Shown piece after piece: positions 53,229 through 63,895 of a DNA stretch of 64,000 nt. The notes under the pieces are model-generated. The model was not told where the DNA came from. It ran no database searches and saw only the letters and a list, made by a program, of their open reading frames with translations. Origin of the DNA: Lucinisca nassula (taxonomy: Eukaryota > Mollusca > Bivalvia > Lucinida > Lucinidae); contig OY757011.1 in the NCBI GenBank assembly GCA_963580285.1, positions 156,043,245-156,107,244 of the forward strand, read 5' to 3'. Position 1 is the first letter of the stretch. Each line of letters begins with the position of its first letter. The translations under genes were made by a program, and so were the position numbers.

Positions 53229-55665
53229 AGTCGTTGAATCAGAATCAGAATCAATATTGTTACTGGTGACACGTCAAATGACATTCATACACCAGGACCT
53301 GTAATGGGAAGTTAGTCCCTAACTCTAACCAAAGAGGTAAACTTAGCTACACAATCCTCAGCACCTTCAGCCGTCGAAATAATTGAATCGGGAAGGGCAT
53401 TCCAATCTCTAAATGTCAGTTCTTGCAGTAAGGGTCTGAAATGTCATTGAATGGTGCTTTCTACAGTGCCTAGCTGGGAAAACAAGGTCATCCGTTGGAA
53501 TGCTGGCAGCACCCTTTAGACCTTTGTATAAGAGTACGAGCCTTCTGTCTCTTTTCCTATTCTTGAGAGACTCCCATCTTAATTTTCCTAGAATTCCAGT
53601 CATGCTCCCAGTTTCAAAGCAGTAGGTAATTGCTTGTTACAAATCTAGCAGCTCTATTCTGAACTTTTTCAATTTCTTCATTAAGGACCACTCCACTTGG
53701 GTCCCAGATGCAACTACCATAGTCCAAGATTGGGCGAACAAGTCCCCTATATGCTGTCTCTTTCACATCCTGAGGACACTGATGAAGATTTCGCCCCAGG
53801 AAACCAAGTGTTCTATTCGCTTTTGTACACATGTTGCTAATGTCTGTTTTCCACCTCAAATCGTGAGTGATTGTCACACCAAGGTATTTAATGGAATTCA
53901 CATTTTCGAGGACCATTCCCTCTAAGGTGTAAGAAGCCTCAATTGTATTTATTTTCTGCATTTAACGGGTGGAAATCTCACGCCACATTTCCGTGCCCAA
54001 TATCCTAATCTATCTATATCCTTCTGAAGTTTCATTGAGTCCTCAGTATCTCTGATTTCCCGATAGCAAACACAGTCGTCTGCGAACAGCCTTATATATG
54101 AGTCAATATCAGTGGAAATGTCATTGATGTACGTGGAGAATAGCAGCTGACCAAGAACAGTCCCCTGGGGACCCCAGATAAAACTGGCGCTCATACTGAC
54201 GATTCACCATTAACAACAACACGCTGTTTTCTGTAGCAAAGGAAGGAATCTATCCATCATAGTGTAGATTATATTTTCTTGTCCTTTGGGATCATTGATT
54301 TCATTGTGGAATTTTGAAAATATCTGAGGGTCACTGATTAGGCCTAATTGGCCGAAACTAGCTAGTCTGGCCCAGAAATCATGTACATTCCATATATTTA
54401 GTTCTGTGGTGTATTCCTTGCTTCCAAAAGATAACCCTTTTATAGAACATACGTGTATTTAACTTCACTACATGGCCCAGAAATCATGTGCACTCCATAT
54501 TTTTAGTTCTGTGGTGTATTCCTTGCTTCATAAGTATAAGCCTTTTATAGAACATAATTCCCTGCAATTCCGCAACCAAATAATTTGGATTTAAGTAGTT
54601 CATGAGGAGGGGTGTCAAAAGCATTCTCGAAATCCAGAATAAATGTGTCCTCCTGCCCCCTTTGTTCAAGATTTTTGCCCAATCATTAATAACCGTGCTC
54701 AACTGAGTTTCGCAACTATGCTTTTTCCGAAATGCATGTTGTATGTCTGACTAAAGTTTATATTCATCCAAGTGGGCCATGGTGTTTGAGCAGACTATGT
54801 GTTCAAGCAATTTACATAGAACACATGTCAGTGACACCGGGCGATAATTACGAGGAAGAGCCCTGTCTCCTTTTTCTTTAAAAGTGGACAGATGTTCGCT
54901 AGGAGCCATTCTTTGGGAATTTCACCCGTATCGATTGTTGGAAAAGATGAGCAAAAACTGGACCTAACTCATTTGCTAGTTCCTTCAGGACTCTAGGATG
55001 AAGCTCATCTGGCCCTAAAGCTTAAGACGGGTTCAAGCCTTTAAGTAACTTGATCACTCCCGCCGAGGATACAACAATATTTTCCATGAAGGGGGCCGAT
55101 CTTCCAGTCAATGGAACCTCGTTGAACTCAGTTTTATTAAATGCCTCATTCAAATGACCAACCGATTCCTCTGCCCTTTCAGAGTCTGATTTCGCAACAC
55201 CGTTCCCTCCTCTTTTATTAAGGGGTGGGATACCTTGCCTATCTTTCTTCTGGCTATTGATATATCTGTAGAAGTCTCTGGGATTTGCCTTTTCATCACC
55301 TACCAAGTTATTTAAATACAGATCATGCTGATTTTTTATGTCATTTTTAATTTCTTGTCTCAAGTTTTCAAATTTTGCTCTGAGTTTACCACTTCCCAAC
55401 TTTTTTGCCTTAGCATGAATCTTATTTCTACTCCGAATTTTTCTTCATATATCTGGTGTGATCCAAGGAATTGAAGATACAGACCTGCTAGTTTTGTAGG
55501 GGATATGATTTTCGGACGAAGCTTCAATGAAAGACTTTATCAAATCAAAGTTCTCCTGGACAGACCGAGCGTCTGAATGACCATTAAAGTATTTCTCTCT
55601 GGCAAATTTAGGGCATCTTTCCTCATGGTTTCATAGTCAGTTTGGTATAAAATTATTATGAATAA
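53229..55665 (-). pseudogene. CR1-like LINE, antisense copy (reference for empty sites)
   Basis: Same family as the 19.7-49.2 kb LINE, 5'-truncated near 55,665. In order: endonuclease-RT linker (55,640-55,440); LGSGKLRAKFENLRQEIKND and RQGIPPLNKRGGNGVAKSDS (55,399-55,022); RT N-terminal region to 54,840; fingers (54,702-54,566); INDISTDIDSYIRLFADDC (54,150-54,060); thumb and C-terminus (53,961-53,310); 3' UTR with a (TTCTGA)n tail at 53,229. Several frameshifts; one 0.3-kb insertion at 54,258-54,565. It supplies the unoccupied sequence for most insertions in the sense copy. Confidence 0.9.
54258..54565. mobile_element. Insertion with a tandemly repeated ~98-bp segment
   Basis: Interrupts the LINE between the RT fingers and palm. 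TGGCCCAGAAATCATGT, TTAGTTCTGTGGTGTATTCC and CTTTTATAGAACAT occur twice, about 98-100 bp apart. A single, inverted copy lies at 62,984-63,105 in a Penelope-like element. Confidence 0.65.
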
Positions 55666-56049
55666 CATATTTGGTTCGTCTCTCTACATTGTTTAATTCG
55701 GATCGGCATTTTTAGCTCGACCCGGCACGGCCCGGCCTTGGCTTTTATACCTGACTATCGGTCATTGTCTACGCCCACGGGCGTAGATTGTCTACGCCCA
55801 CGGACTTTAGCTCCTGAAGCGTTGAAGCAAAGGTCACGACTGGTTGATCACAGTTATTTGTCACAATAATGACTGGAGTGTATGTAATAAACACCTGTCT
55901 AGAATGTCCGCGAGGGCGTATGGCAGTATATAAAGAAAGAAAAAGAAAGATAATTAAAACCCGGTAATTAGCGGATCGCTGCCTTAAGTATATCACATGT
56001 GCATACATGTATTACATGGGTGCTCTCACGCTTGCAAAATAAACATATA
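55666..56049. other. Repeat-derived stretch, no gene
   Basis: Contains a direct repeat TTGTCTACGCCCACGG (55,766, 55,787) and an (A/G)AAAG-rich tail at 55,930-55,950 like that at 58,560-58,590. It may be a decayed SINE. Confidence 0.4.
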
Positions 56050-56290
56050 GGAGCGCTTTGGTACAGCGGTAGCGCATCGGATTTGTGGGTTGCGGGTTCG
56101 ATCCTCACGCTGACAAAAGTGTTGTGCCCTTGAGCAAGGCACTTCATCCACATTGCTTCATAAAAGTACGGGTTACCACCCAGGAAATCCTGCTCGTAAT
56201 GTTCAGATGTGAGCGAGTAGCAGTAATGGGAAAAATAGAGAAATATATTCGTGGTTAGCATGCCGTTGACTTTGACCTCATAATACACAT
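56050..56290 (+). mobile_element. tRNA-derived SINE, third type
   Basis: Head GGTACAGCGGTAGCGCATCG (A box) and GCGGGTTCGATCCTCACGCT (B box). The body contains GTGCCCTTGAGCAAGGCACT plus TCATCCACATTGCTTC, a motif that resembles conserved central domains found in SINEs of distant animals. Confidence 0.75.
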
Positions 56291-56585
56291 CTATTTCTTT
56301 TCTCTTTTTTCATGGTTTTGTTAGACGGCAAGCTGGAAGGATTTTTTTTTCAAAAGGTTAATCTAGATTGCGAAATGAAAAGTTACCTAACATGCAAAAT
56401 GAAAAGGTTAACCTAGAGTGCGAAATGAAAGAAACCGTTGATGTAGGCATGTAGTACAAGTAGTTATAAATGATTGTGAAAGATCGGTGATTTTGTTTTT
56501 ATTGCACATTGTAAAGAACATTTGGAAGTCCTTATTTGTAATATGTGACTGTTATACACTAACATATTAACTGACACATTATTAA
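56291..56585. other. AT-rich spacer
   Basis: A GAAATGAAA-containing phrase repeats at 56,372 and 56,417 (TAACCTAGAGTGCGAAATGA type). No gene. Confidence 0.4.
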
Positions 56586-56792
56586 AACATAACGGTCCTT
56601 CTAAAACGCGCCCGGGAGCGTCCGGGAGCGCCCGGAGAAGCGCACGGGGATTTTAAAATGCGCCCGAGGATCTCCAACAGTAAAGAAAGCTAATAGTAAT
56701 TCATAAACAACATTTATAAGAAAAGAATGAAGAGAAATCGGCAATGAAATCGGTAGTATACTCTTTTCGCATTGTTGTCTCGAGACCGGGGT

Positions 56793-57086
56793 GATTTGTT
56801 TGTTTGTTTGAGATTTAACGTTCCCGTCAACACTGTAAAAGTCATTCTGAAGACGTTGCGTCCAATTTTGTGGGACTTTTACCCGACATTGAGATTAAAT
56901 GACATCTCAAGTCCTGTCGCCCAATGGTTTATAAACATGGACGGACCAACTCGCACCCCTTTGCCTGGGCAGGCTTAGATCCTCTAAACGCTTTACCAGT
57001 ACTCGTGTGCGGGTCGGTGTCAGCTCTGCTTGGAAGCATCATGTAGCCCATGTATTTCTTCAAGCCCCTATGGACGGGGGCCAAAG
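56793..57086 (+). mobile_element. Non-tRNA-headed SINE with 10-bp TSD
   Basis: TTTGTTTGTTTGAGATTTAA, core GGCTTAGATCCTCTAAACGC, right end AGCCCCTATGGACGGGGGCC. TSD AGACCGGGGT at 56,783-56,792 and 57,087-57,096. Confidence 0.85.
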
Positions 57087-57109
57087 AGACCGGGGTTAGA
57101 GGCGGGAGT

Positions 57110-57172
57110 TCGTGTGTGTGTTTGTGTGTGCGCATGTGTGTGTGTGTGGGGGGGGAGCGGGGGGGGGGGGCG
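57110..57172. repeat. (TG)n and poly-G low complexity
   Basis: GTGTGTGT-type repeat followed by G-runs. Assembly in such runs is unreliable. Confidence 0.85.
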
Positions 57173-57229
57173 TTTCTTCCATATTACCTCACTATATAGG
57201 CGGGAGTTTATGTGTTTTTCTATATGAAA

Positions 57230-57715
57230 AGTAGAAGTAAAACAAAGATCAGGAATCGATACAATTAACTTACTCCACCCATCAAAGACACCAAAGGGAA
57301 AGAAACACGAACAATAAGCGACCAAACCATAATGGAAACCTAAACAAAGGAAGGCCATAAGGACAGTTACTTTCCCACAAAATGGCCATATGGCCATCCA
57401 AAATAAAAAGACACAAGTGATACACACAGTAAGTAACAAACAACAACATAGAAGATCCGCCTTGGAACGGTCAGTGGAAAGATTTCCACTGGGGGGCTTA
57501 AATCGATTTTACGTGGCCACAATCCTCGCCCTTACTTCCGTCGCGATTTAGACAAATAATTTGTTCAGTCTGCATGAAGGCCTCCTAACTCATCAGTGCA
57601 ACAACTCCGTGAACACAAATAATCAAAGAACCACAGAGGTGAGACAACGTAGAGGACTCGACAGCAAGAAACCACTGAAATGCTGGAGCAAAAGAAAACC
57701 AACAGTTAGAAACCT
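57230..57715 (-). pseudogene. Penelope-like 3' fragment
   Basis: Same segment as 200-869 and 62,335-62,990. Minus-strand reading includes FWMAIWPFCGKVTVLMAF. RT region absent. Confidence 0.65.
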
Positions 57716-57734
57716 CTTTTGTGGGGTGTGAAAA

Positions 57735-57790
57735 AATTGCGGGGTGTTTATTCCATCCCGGGGTGTTTATACCACCCCGCATTTTTCATG
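57735..57790. repeat. GGGGTGTTTAT hairpin
   Basis: GCGGGGTGTTTATTCC and GGGGTGTTTATACCACCCCG form an imperfect palindrome; a related AACACCCGAT occurs at 57,984. Confidence 0.6.
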
Positions 57791-58145
57791 CAGTGCAGTG
57801 GATTCAGGGCATCCAGTTTACCTTCCCTAGGTTGTTGGCTAGCAACACGGTTGTGTAGCGATTTTATATAAATGGTGTTTCACGGTAGTCTCCCTTGCGT
57901 CGGTTAGCACACGAGTGTATTTAACTTCAAGAAAAGAATATATATATATATATCACCCCGGAAAACTTACCTGTAATATATAACACCCGATAAAAAAAAT
58001 CATTTAGCAGTGGGTGGTATCGATTTCTTGTTCGCTTTAAATCGGCCATATTAGCAGGTTTATTTCTATCAGGATCACATATTTTTCCCGGCCGGACGCA
58101 TTTTAAAATCTCCGGACGCTCCCGGGCGCTTTTTAGTAGGACCCC

Positions 58146-59040
58146 AACATACACGTGATGAGTTTTGTCATTTTACTTTTTAGTCCAGGTACTAAACAAA
58201 TTAGTGTGTGCTAAGCGTAGACTCAAGTTTTTGTAAAAGCTACTACTTGTAATTTTGAATGGAGGGTTACTATCTATCTTCTTATACTGAGTTGGTCACA
58301 TTTGGCCATTACCTCAGTAAGATAGCTGGCTAAATTTAGAATTTAGCTAAATAATGTCACTGGATGAGTCCTTAAAAACTATTTAGATCTGCAATCTGAA
58401 TAACAGAGGTATACATCCTAAAACGCATACCCCTGAGTCTCACTCTTACATTGTACAGGCTTTGAACTCCCTCTGCGGTCTTGGCATTCACCGCAGAAGA
58501 GGGAAGTGTATGTAATGTACACCTGCGAGTAATGGTCAAATATGACCAATCGCAGTATAAGTAGAAAGAAAGAGAGAAAGAAAGAAAGACTATTCCATTG
58601 AGGAATAATTCTAGGAAAGAAGGAGTTTTTCAGGGCATCGCTATATGACCGGTACCTACGATATCTGCGAGTTGTTTACTTTTGATGTCCTTGTTTGTGT
58701 TGACACTGTTGCAGGGGTCAAGCACCTATCTTTATTAATATAAACACTGTATTAGAGTGTATCTTATTTCTTTCTGCTGATACTGCGATTGGTCACATTT
58801 GGGCATTGCTCGCAGGTGTACATCTATCTATCTCTATATAATCCTTAACCCTCTTCCGAGTGTTATTAGGATGGTTGTGCATGGTGTGTTAGTAAGAGAA
58901 GTAAAGTGTGATAGTGCAGAGTTAAAAGATTAAAAGAAAGGTGAGCACAGATGGAAGATTTTGGGTGTTAGTAAGGAGAGTTTAAAAGCAGGATAAAAAC
59001 AGTATTACCTTAAGAGAGCCTGTGGTTGATCGAGCTGACT
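58146..59040. other. Repeat modules, no gene
   Basis: Contains CTGAGTTGGTCACATTTGGC (58,289), its inverted counterpart around 58,530-58,560, and a third module at 58,790-58,830 with a (CTAT)n-like run. GAAAGAAAG simple sequence lies at 58,565-58,590. Probably fold-back or SINE-type elements. Boundaries were not resolved. Confidence 0.45.
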
Positions 59041-59041
59041 C

Positions 59042-59770
59042 TTAATTTGAAAGCGTCAAGATAAAAATCAGGACGAGATCAGCTGGTAGCCTGTTCCAAA
59101 GAACAACCGACATAGGAAAAAATGAGTAATTATAATACGAGACAGAGATGTGTATCTGCCTGTAAGCCAGAGGGTGGTGACGCGTGTTTGTCATTAGGCG
59201 TTCAAACTGTAGCGGAACTGGTATAGCGACCAAACCGTAAACGATTTTATAAAACATTGTAAGGCGAGTGTCGTAGCGTCTGAGCTCAAGTTACCGCCAT
59301 CCAAGCTCAAACATCATGTCTGTAACACTGCTGTAGGGGGAGAAATCATTTGTGACCCAACGGGCTGCCCTACGCTGCAACATTTCAATATTGTTGATAT
59401 TTTCTTTTGTATAGGGGCTCCAAACGGCCGAGGCATATTCTACCTGTGGCCTAACCAAAGTGTTGAATGCCAGCGATCTTATTTCCTGACTTTTTGTTCT
59501 AACATTTCTTTTGACGAAGCTGAGGACGTTTGCACTGGCTGTAATATTTGATATGTGTGAATTCCAGCTAAGGTCTTTGCTGATGGTTATCCCAAGGTAC
59601 TTGGGTGAGTCCACACTTTCTAGTTCCTGACCATGCATGAAGTATTGGGACTTAATTGGCATTTTAGATCTAGAGACATGGAGTACCTCACACTTGCTGG
59701 GATTAAACTCCATGTCCCAGGTTCGCTCCCATGCTGAAGTTTTTCCAGGACCTGTGTATCTGCTGGGCTG
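59042..59770 (-). pseudogene. CR1/Jockey-like LINE, RT C-terminal part
   Basis: Minus strand: TWDMEFNPSKCEVLHVSRSK, PKYLGITISKDLSWNSHISN, LAFNTLVRPQVEYASAVWSP, IEMLQRRAARWVTNDFSPYS, FELGWR. After a frameshift near 59,285 it continues as FYKIVYGLVAIP to LWNRLPADLV. It covers RT thumb to C-terminus only; a family different from the other LINEs here. Confidence 0.85.
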
Positions 59771-59790
59771 GACACAACCAAGTATTCTAC

Positions 59791-59940
59791 TGGGGGGGGG
59801 GGGGCTTAAATCGATTTTACGTGGCCACAATCCTCGCCCTTACTTCCGTCGCGATTAAGACAAATAATTTGTTCAGTCCGCATGAAGGCCTCCTAACTCA
59901 TCAGTGCAACATCTCTGTGAACACAAAAATCAAACAACTT
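59791..59940 (-). pseudogene. Penelope-like fragment, minus orientation
   Basis: Matches 38,010-38,120 and 62,610-62,750 (CGATTTTACGTGGCCACAAT, TCAGTGCAACATCTC). A run of ten G precedes it. At 59,940 the sequence switches to the opposite orientation. Confidence 0.65.
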
Positions 59941-60614
59941 CAATATAAAAAGATTGGGTACAACATAAATGTTATACGACAGACTGCATGCATGGTAGTT
60001 AACCCAATCACGGCTGACAACTTTGCTTCCCTCTTTAATTGCTTGCTGGTGGGTCAGGCCTCAGATTCTATGACGGTTCCAGCGGAAAGGCTTACTGAGA
60101 ATTAGAGCGATCTAATTCAATGTAACGTTGGTTGGTGCCTGATACTCTGTCTCTGGCCTGGCCCATCGGAGTCTAACTGTCGGTTTTCTTTTGCTCCAGC
60201 ATTTCAGTGGTTTCTTGCTGTCGAGTCCTCACCGTTATTTCATCCTTGTGGTTGTTTGATTTTTGTGTTCACGGAGATGTTGCACTGATGAGGTAGGAGG
60301 CCTTCATGCCAGGGTGGAATTCGTTTCCGCTGACCGTTCCAAGGCGGTTCTTTATTCGTGGTTTATTTTTGTTATGGTTTGTCTTTGGGTGTTTGTGTCG
60401 CTTATATTATTTTGTTTTGGATAGCCTATTGGCCATTTTGTGGGAAAGTAACTGTCCTTTTGGCTGTCCGCTGTTGATGTTTCCATTGGGGTATGTTGTT
60501 TCATGTTTGTGTTTCTTTCCCTTTGGTGTCTCTGATGGGAGATGTGGGTTAATTGTATCGATTACTGATCATTGCCTCATGATTAACGCTTTGGTACTAC
60601 GACCTAAACTACTT
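59941..60614 (+). pseudogene. Penelope-like 3' half, plus orientation
   Basis: Starts inside KKIGYNINVIRQTACMVVN, runs through VNPITADNFASLFNC, then the 3' segment encoding WNSFPLTVPRRFFIRGLFLL and SDGRCGLIVSITDHC. Stops interrupt it. It ends at CTTTGGTACTACGACCTAAA, a string also present at 13,884. Confidence 0.7.
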
Positions 60615-61335
60615 CTATTTTGCGTAGTTTATGGTACCGATAACCCTGATAAAAAAGTTTAGCAGTTAACAATTTATTACGAGTGTTGAAGTCAGTTACA
60701 TGACTACACACTCTGGCAAATCGAATTAATTGCGAAATATAAACGCCATAGGATGGCGCACGAGGAACATCACCTTCTAAAAAGGGAAAATGTACAATCT
60801 TAAAATCAAAATCATCGAGTTTGTCATAAAGTTTGCAAAAAACAAACCCAACTACAATAGATAGATGTAAATCCAAACACGGGGCCTCGGTATCAGAAGA
60901 ATTTGCTTTATTTAACTGAAGTTCTGGGGGGTAAATTTGACTTATCAAACCATCGAAATGGGTATTGTCAATATTTAATAAATCATCCAAATATTAAGAA
61001 GTCGAGCTAAAAGCTTCAATGATTTCAGACTGGTTATCATCAGAAGGGGCATCATTAAGTCTCTCTCATAACAAAATAAAAACAGATCAGCCACAAGGGA
61101 TGCGCAATTAGTACCCATCGAAATACCCACAACTTGTCTAAATAACTTTGTACCAAATCTTATGTAAATAATGTCAAGTGGAAAGGTGAGAGCTTCACAC
61201 ACTTTCTGACATGACCATAAATAAAAGTGAAGGCAATGATCAGGAATCAATACAATTAACCCATAGCTCTCATCAGAAACACCAAAGGGAAAGAAACACA
61301 AACATGAAACAACAGACCCTAATTGAAACATCAAT
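60615..61335 (-). pseudogene. Penelope-like RT region, two joined pieces
   Basis: Minus strand: QVVGISMGTNCASLVADLFL (RT motif with GxxMGTNCAP), FCYERDLMM, a frameshift, then DDLLNIDNTHFDGLISQIYP, QLNKANSSDTEAPCLDLHLS, and GDVPRAPSYGVYISQLIRFA to ELITAKL-like sequence near 60,660. The catalytic Y(L)DD falls at the frameshift. The part beyond 61,215 comes from the 3' segment of another copy. Confidence 0.8.
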
Positions 61336-61339
61336 AGTC

Positions 61340-61860
61340 ATAGTCATCAGCACCTTCAGCTGGCCAAATAATGGCTAATGGTTCGAGGGAAGAACGATTT
61401 TTTTTTATAAATGTCAGTTCTTGCAGTAAAGGTCTGATACGCCAATGAATGGTGATTTCTACAGTGCAAAGCTTGGGGGGACAAAGTCATCTATTGGAAT
61501 GCTGGCCGGAAGATCCTTTAGACCTTTATATAAAAGAACGAGCCTATTGTCCTTTCTCCTTTTTCTTGAGAGACTCGCATTTTAATTTTCCAAGTATTCC
61601 AGTCATGCTCCCAATTTCACAGCAGTAATTGCCTGTTATAAATCTAGCAGCTCTATTCTGAACTTTTTTTTAATTTCTTCGTTAAAGACCGCAGATACAA
61701 CTATCATATTCCAAGATTAGGCGAACAAGCCCTTTATATGATGCGTCTTTTACATCCTGTGGGCACTGATGAAGATTTCGCCTCAAGAAATTAAGTGTTC
61801 TATTTGCTTTAGTACACATGTTGCCAATATGAGTATTCCATCTTAAGTTGTGTGTGTGTC
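61340..61860 (-). pseudogene. CR1-like LINE, short antisense copy
   Basis: Minus strand carries the RT thumb to C-terminal region: NTHIGNMCTKANRTLNFLRR, LHQCPQDVK-ASYKGLV, RAARFITGN, LYKGLKDLPASI. It matches 53,870-53,370. Ends at a 24-nt G run. Confidence 0.8.
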
Positions 61861-61888
61861 ACGGGGGGGGGGGGGGGGGGGGGGGTTA
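61861..61888. repeat. Poly-G run
   Basis: About 24 consecutive G. Length is likely unreliable. Confidence 0.9.
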
Positions 61889-62334
61889 AGGTGGTTGTGG
61901 CCACAGATTATGGTGTAATGAGGATATGTCACATGATGTTGTTTTGACGTTTGGACCTTCTTCCGCTATCTCGAGGGGGTTCAAGAGATGTCAACTAAGT
62001 TGGATGATTTTCATGTTTTTCACTATTAGAACCGTCTCTCTCTCGACCTCGTCGTTCTGAATAAATATATATAAATATTCTTAGTAATAAGGAATAAACA
62101 TATAAGATCTATCCTTGAGGTGGACGCGAGTCCAACCCCTGCCAGAAACAAAGCGAGACTGACCCGAGGTCGAGAGATTGGAATAGCAAGATATGAATAT
62201 TCATGAAATAATTACAATTATGATAATTTACAAATGTTCAACATGATATTTAAATAAAGTAAACGCATACCTGAATAAATATATATAAATATCCTAAGCA
62301 ATAAAGAATAAACATATAAGAATATAGAAGTGAA
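61889..62334. other. Unclassified spacer with a duplicated AT-rich phrase
   Basis: TGAATAAATATATATAAATAT occurs at 62,060 and 62,273 (one or two mismatches), each followed by a TAAGGAATAAACATATAAGA-like phrase. A CGACCTCG/CGAGGTCG pair (62,044; 62,173) suggests a fold-back element of about 150 bp. Confidence 0.5.
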
Positions 62335-62983
62335 AGCAAGAACCGATACAATTAACCCACAACTCCCATCAGAGACACAGAGACACCAAAGGGAAAGAAA
62401 CACAAACATGATACAACATAACCTAATGGAAACATCAATAGCGGAAAGCCAAAGGACAGTTACTTTCCCACAAAATGGCCAATTGGCTATCCAAAACAAA
62501 ATAATTTAAGCGATACAAACACTCAAAGACATACCATACCAAAAATAAACCGCGACAGAAGAACCACCTTGGAACGGTCAGTGAAACGAATTCCACTGGG
62601 AGGGGGGGGGGGGGAGGTTAAATCGATTTTACGTGGCCACAATCCTCGCCCTTACTTCCGTCGCTATTTAGACAAATATTTGATCAGTCCGTATGATGGC
62701 CTCCTAACTCATCAGTGCACCATCTCCGTGAACATAAGAAATCAAACAACCACATATATAAAACAGCGGCGAGGACTCGACAGCAAGAAAACATTGAAAT
62801 GCTGGAGCAAAAGAAAACCAACAATTAGACTCCGATGGGCCCGACAAGAGCCAGAGCATCAGACACCAACCAACATTACATAGAATTAAATCTCTCTAAT
62901 TCTCAGCAAGCCTTTACGCTGGAATCGTCATAGAATCTGAGGCCTAACCCACCGGCGTGCAATTAAAGAGGGAAGCAAATGTG
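62335..62983 (-). pseudogene. Penelope-like 3' segment
   Basis: Same module as 200-869. Contains FWIANWPFCGKVTVLWLSAI on the minus strand and a G run near 62,602. Confidence 0.7.
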
Positions 62984-63105
62984 TTCTATAAAAGGGGTAT
63001 CCTTTGGAAGCAATGAATACACCACAGAAGTGAAAAATATGGAGTGTACATGTTTTCTGGGCCAGACTAGCTAGTTTCAGCCAATTAGGCCTCATCAGTT
63101 GTCAA
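62984..63105. mobile_element. Short insertion shared with 54,258-54,565
   Basis: GTTCTATAAAAGGGGTATCC, CACCACAGAA and GGGCCAGACTAGCTAGTTTC, then CCAATTAGGCCT, match the 54.3-54.6 kb insertion in reverse complement. The Penelope-like sequence resumes immediately after it (GTTGTCAACCGTGATTGGGT). Confidence 0.65.
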
Positions 63106-63895
63106 CCGTGATTGGGTTAACTACCATGCATGCGGTCTGTCGTATAACATTTATGTTACATCCAATCTTTTTATATTGAAGAATGATTTTACGAACTTTG
63201 TTGCTGAAATCATTGCGGTTATATATTTTCTGAATTTATATACTAAGTCACCATAAAATTCGGGTTCCGATAGATTTAGTTGCAGAAGTTATTTGAGTCC
63301 AATATTGAATTGGAAATTAAATCAGAATGACGTCTATAAAATTTTGAAAAGGCTTTGCGTAGTTTATGGTACCGATAATCCTGATTAAGAAGTTTAGCAG
63401 TTAACAATTTATTACGAGTGTTGAAGTCAGTTACATGACTACACACTCTGGCAAATCGAATTAATTGCGAAATATAAACGCCATAGAATGGCACACGAGG
63501 AACATCACCATCCAAAAAAGTAAAAATTTACAATCTCAAAATCAAAATCATCGCGCTTATCATAAATTTGCAAGAAACAACCCCATCTACAATAGATATA
63601 TGTAAATACAAAAACGGAGCCTCGGATTAAGAAGAATTTGCTTTATTTAACTGAAGTTCTGGGTGGGGGGGGGTAAATTTGACTGATCAAACCATCGAAA
63701 TAGGTGTTGTCAATATTTAATAAATCATCCAAATATCTAAAAGTGGAGCTGATAGCTTCAATGATTTCAGATTGGTTTTCAGCAGAAAGGGACAGCATGA
63801 AGTTTCTATCATAACAAAACAATAACAGATCAGCCACAATGGGTGAGCAATTAGTACCCACCGAAATACCCTTAGTCTGAAGGTATGAACGAATC
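63106..63895 (-). pseudogene. Penelope-like reverse transcriptase, best RT copy
   Basis: Minus strand: TKGISVGTNCSPIVADLLLF, CYDRNFM, STFRYLDDLLNIDNTYFDGL, ISQIYPP; then, after frame changes, GDVPRVPFYGVYISQLIRFA, RVCSHVTDFNTRNKLLTAKL, YRYHKLRKAFSKFYRRHSDL; and IGCNINVIRQTACMVVN near 63,160. The GISxGTNC and YLDD motifs are those of Penelope-like RTs. No complete frame. An upstream region and any GIY-YIG domain are missing. Confidence 0.85.

Larger units (their letters stand above)
56592..58145. mobile_element. GC-rich-ended TIR element, ~6-bp TSD
   Basis: Left end ACGGTCCTTCTAAAACGCGC with CCGGGAGCGTCCGGGAG; right end in reverse complement GGGGTCCTACTAAAAAGCGC with CCGGGAGCGTCCGGAGA. AACATA flanks both sides (56,586-56,591; 58,146-58,151). 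The GC-rich ends stand out in AT-rich DNA. Cargo: a SINE, a Penelope-like fragment, a hairpin and a (TA)n run. The exact TSD length is uncertain. Confidence 0.7.

Noticed and set aside
60306..60662. 118-aa hydrophobic plus-strand frame as a membrane protein
   Set aside because: It is the non-RT 3' segment of a Penelope-like relic; equivalent segments elsewhere in the window contain stops or are shifted.
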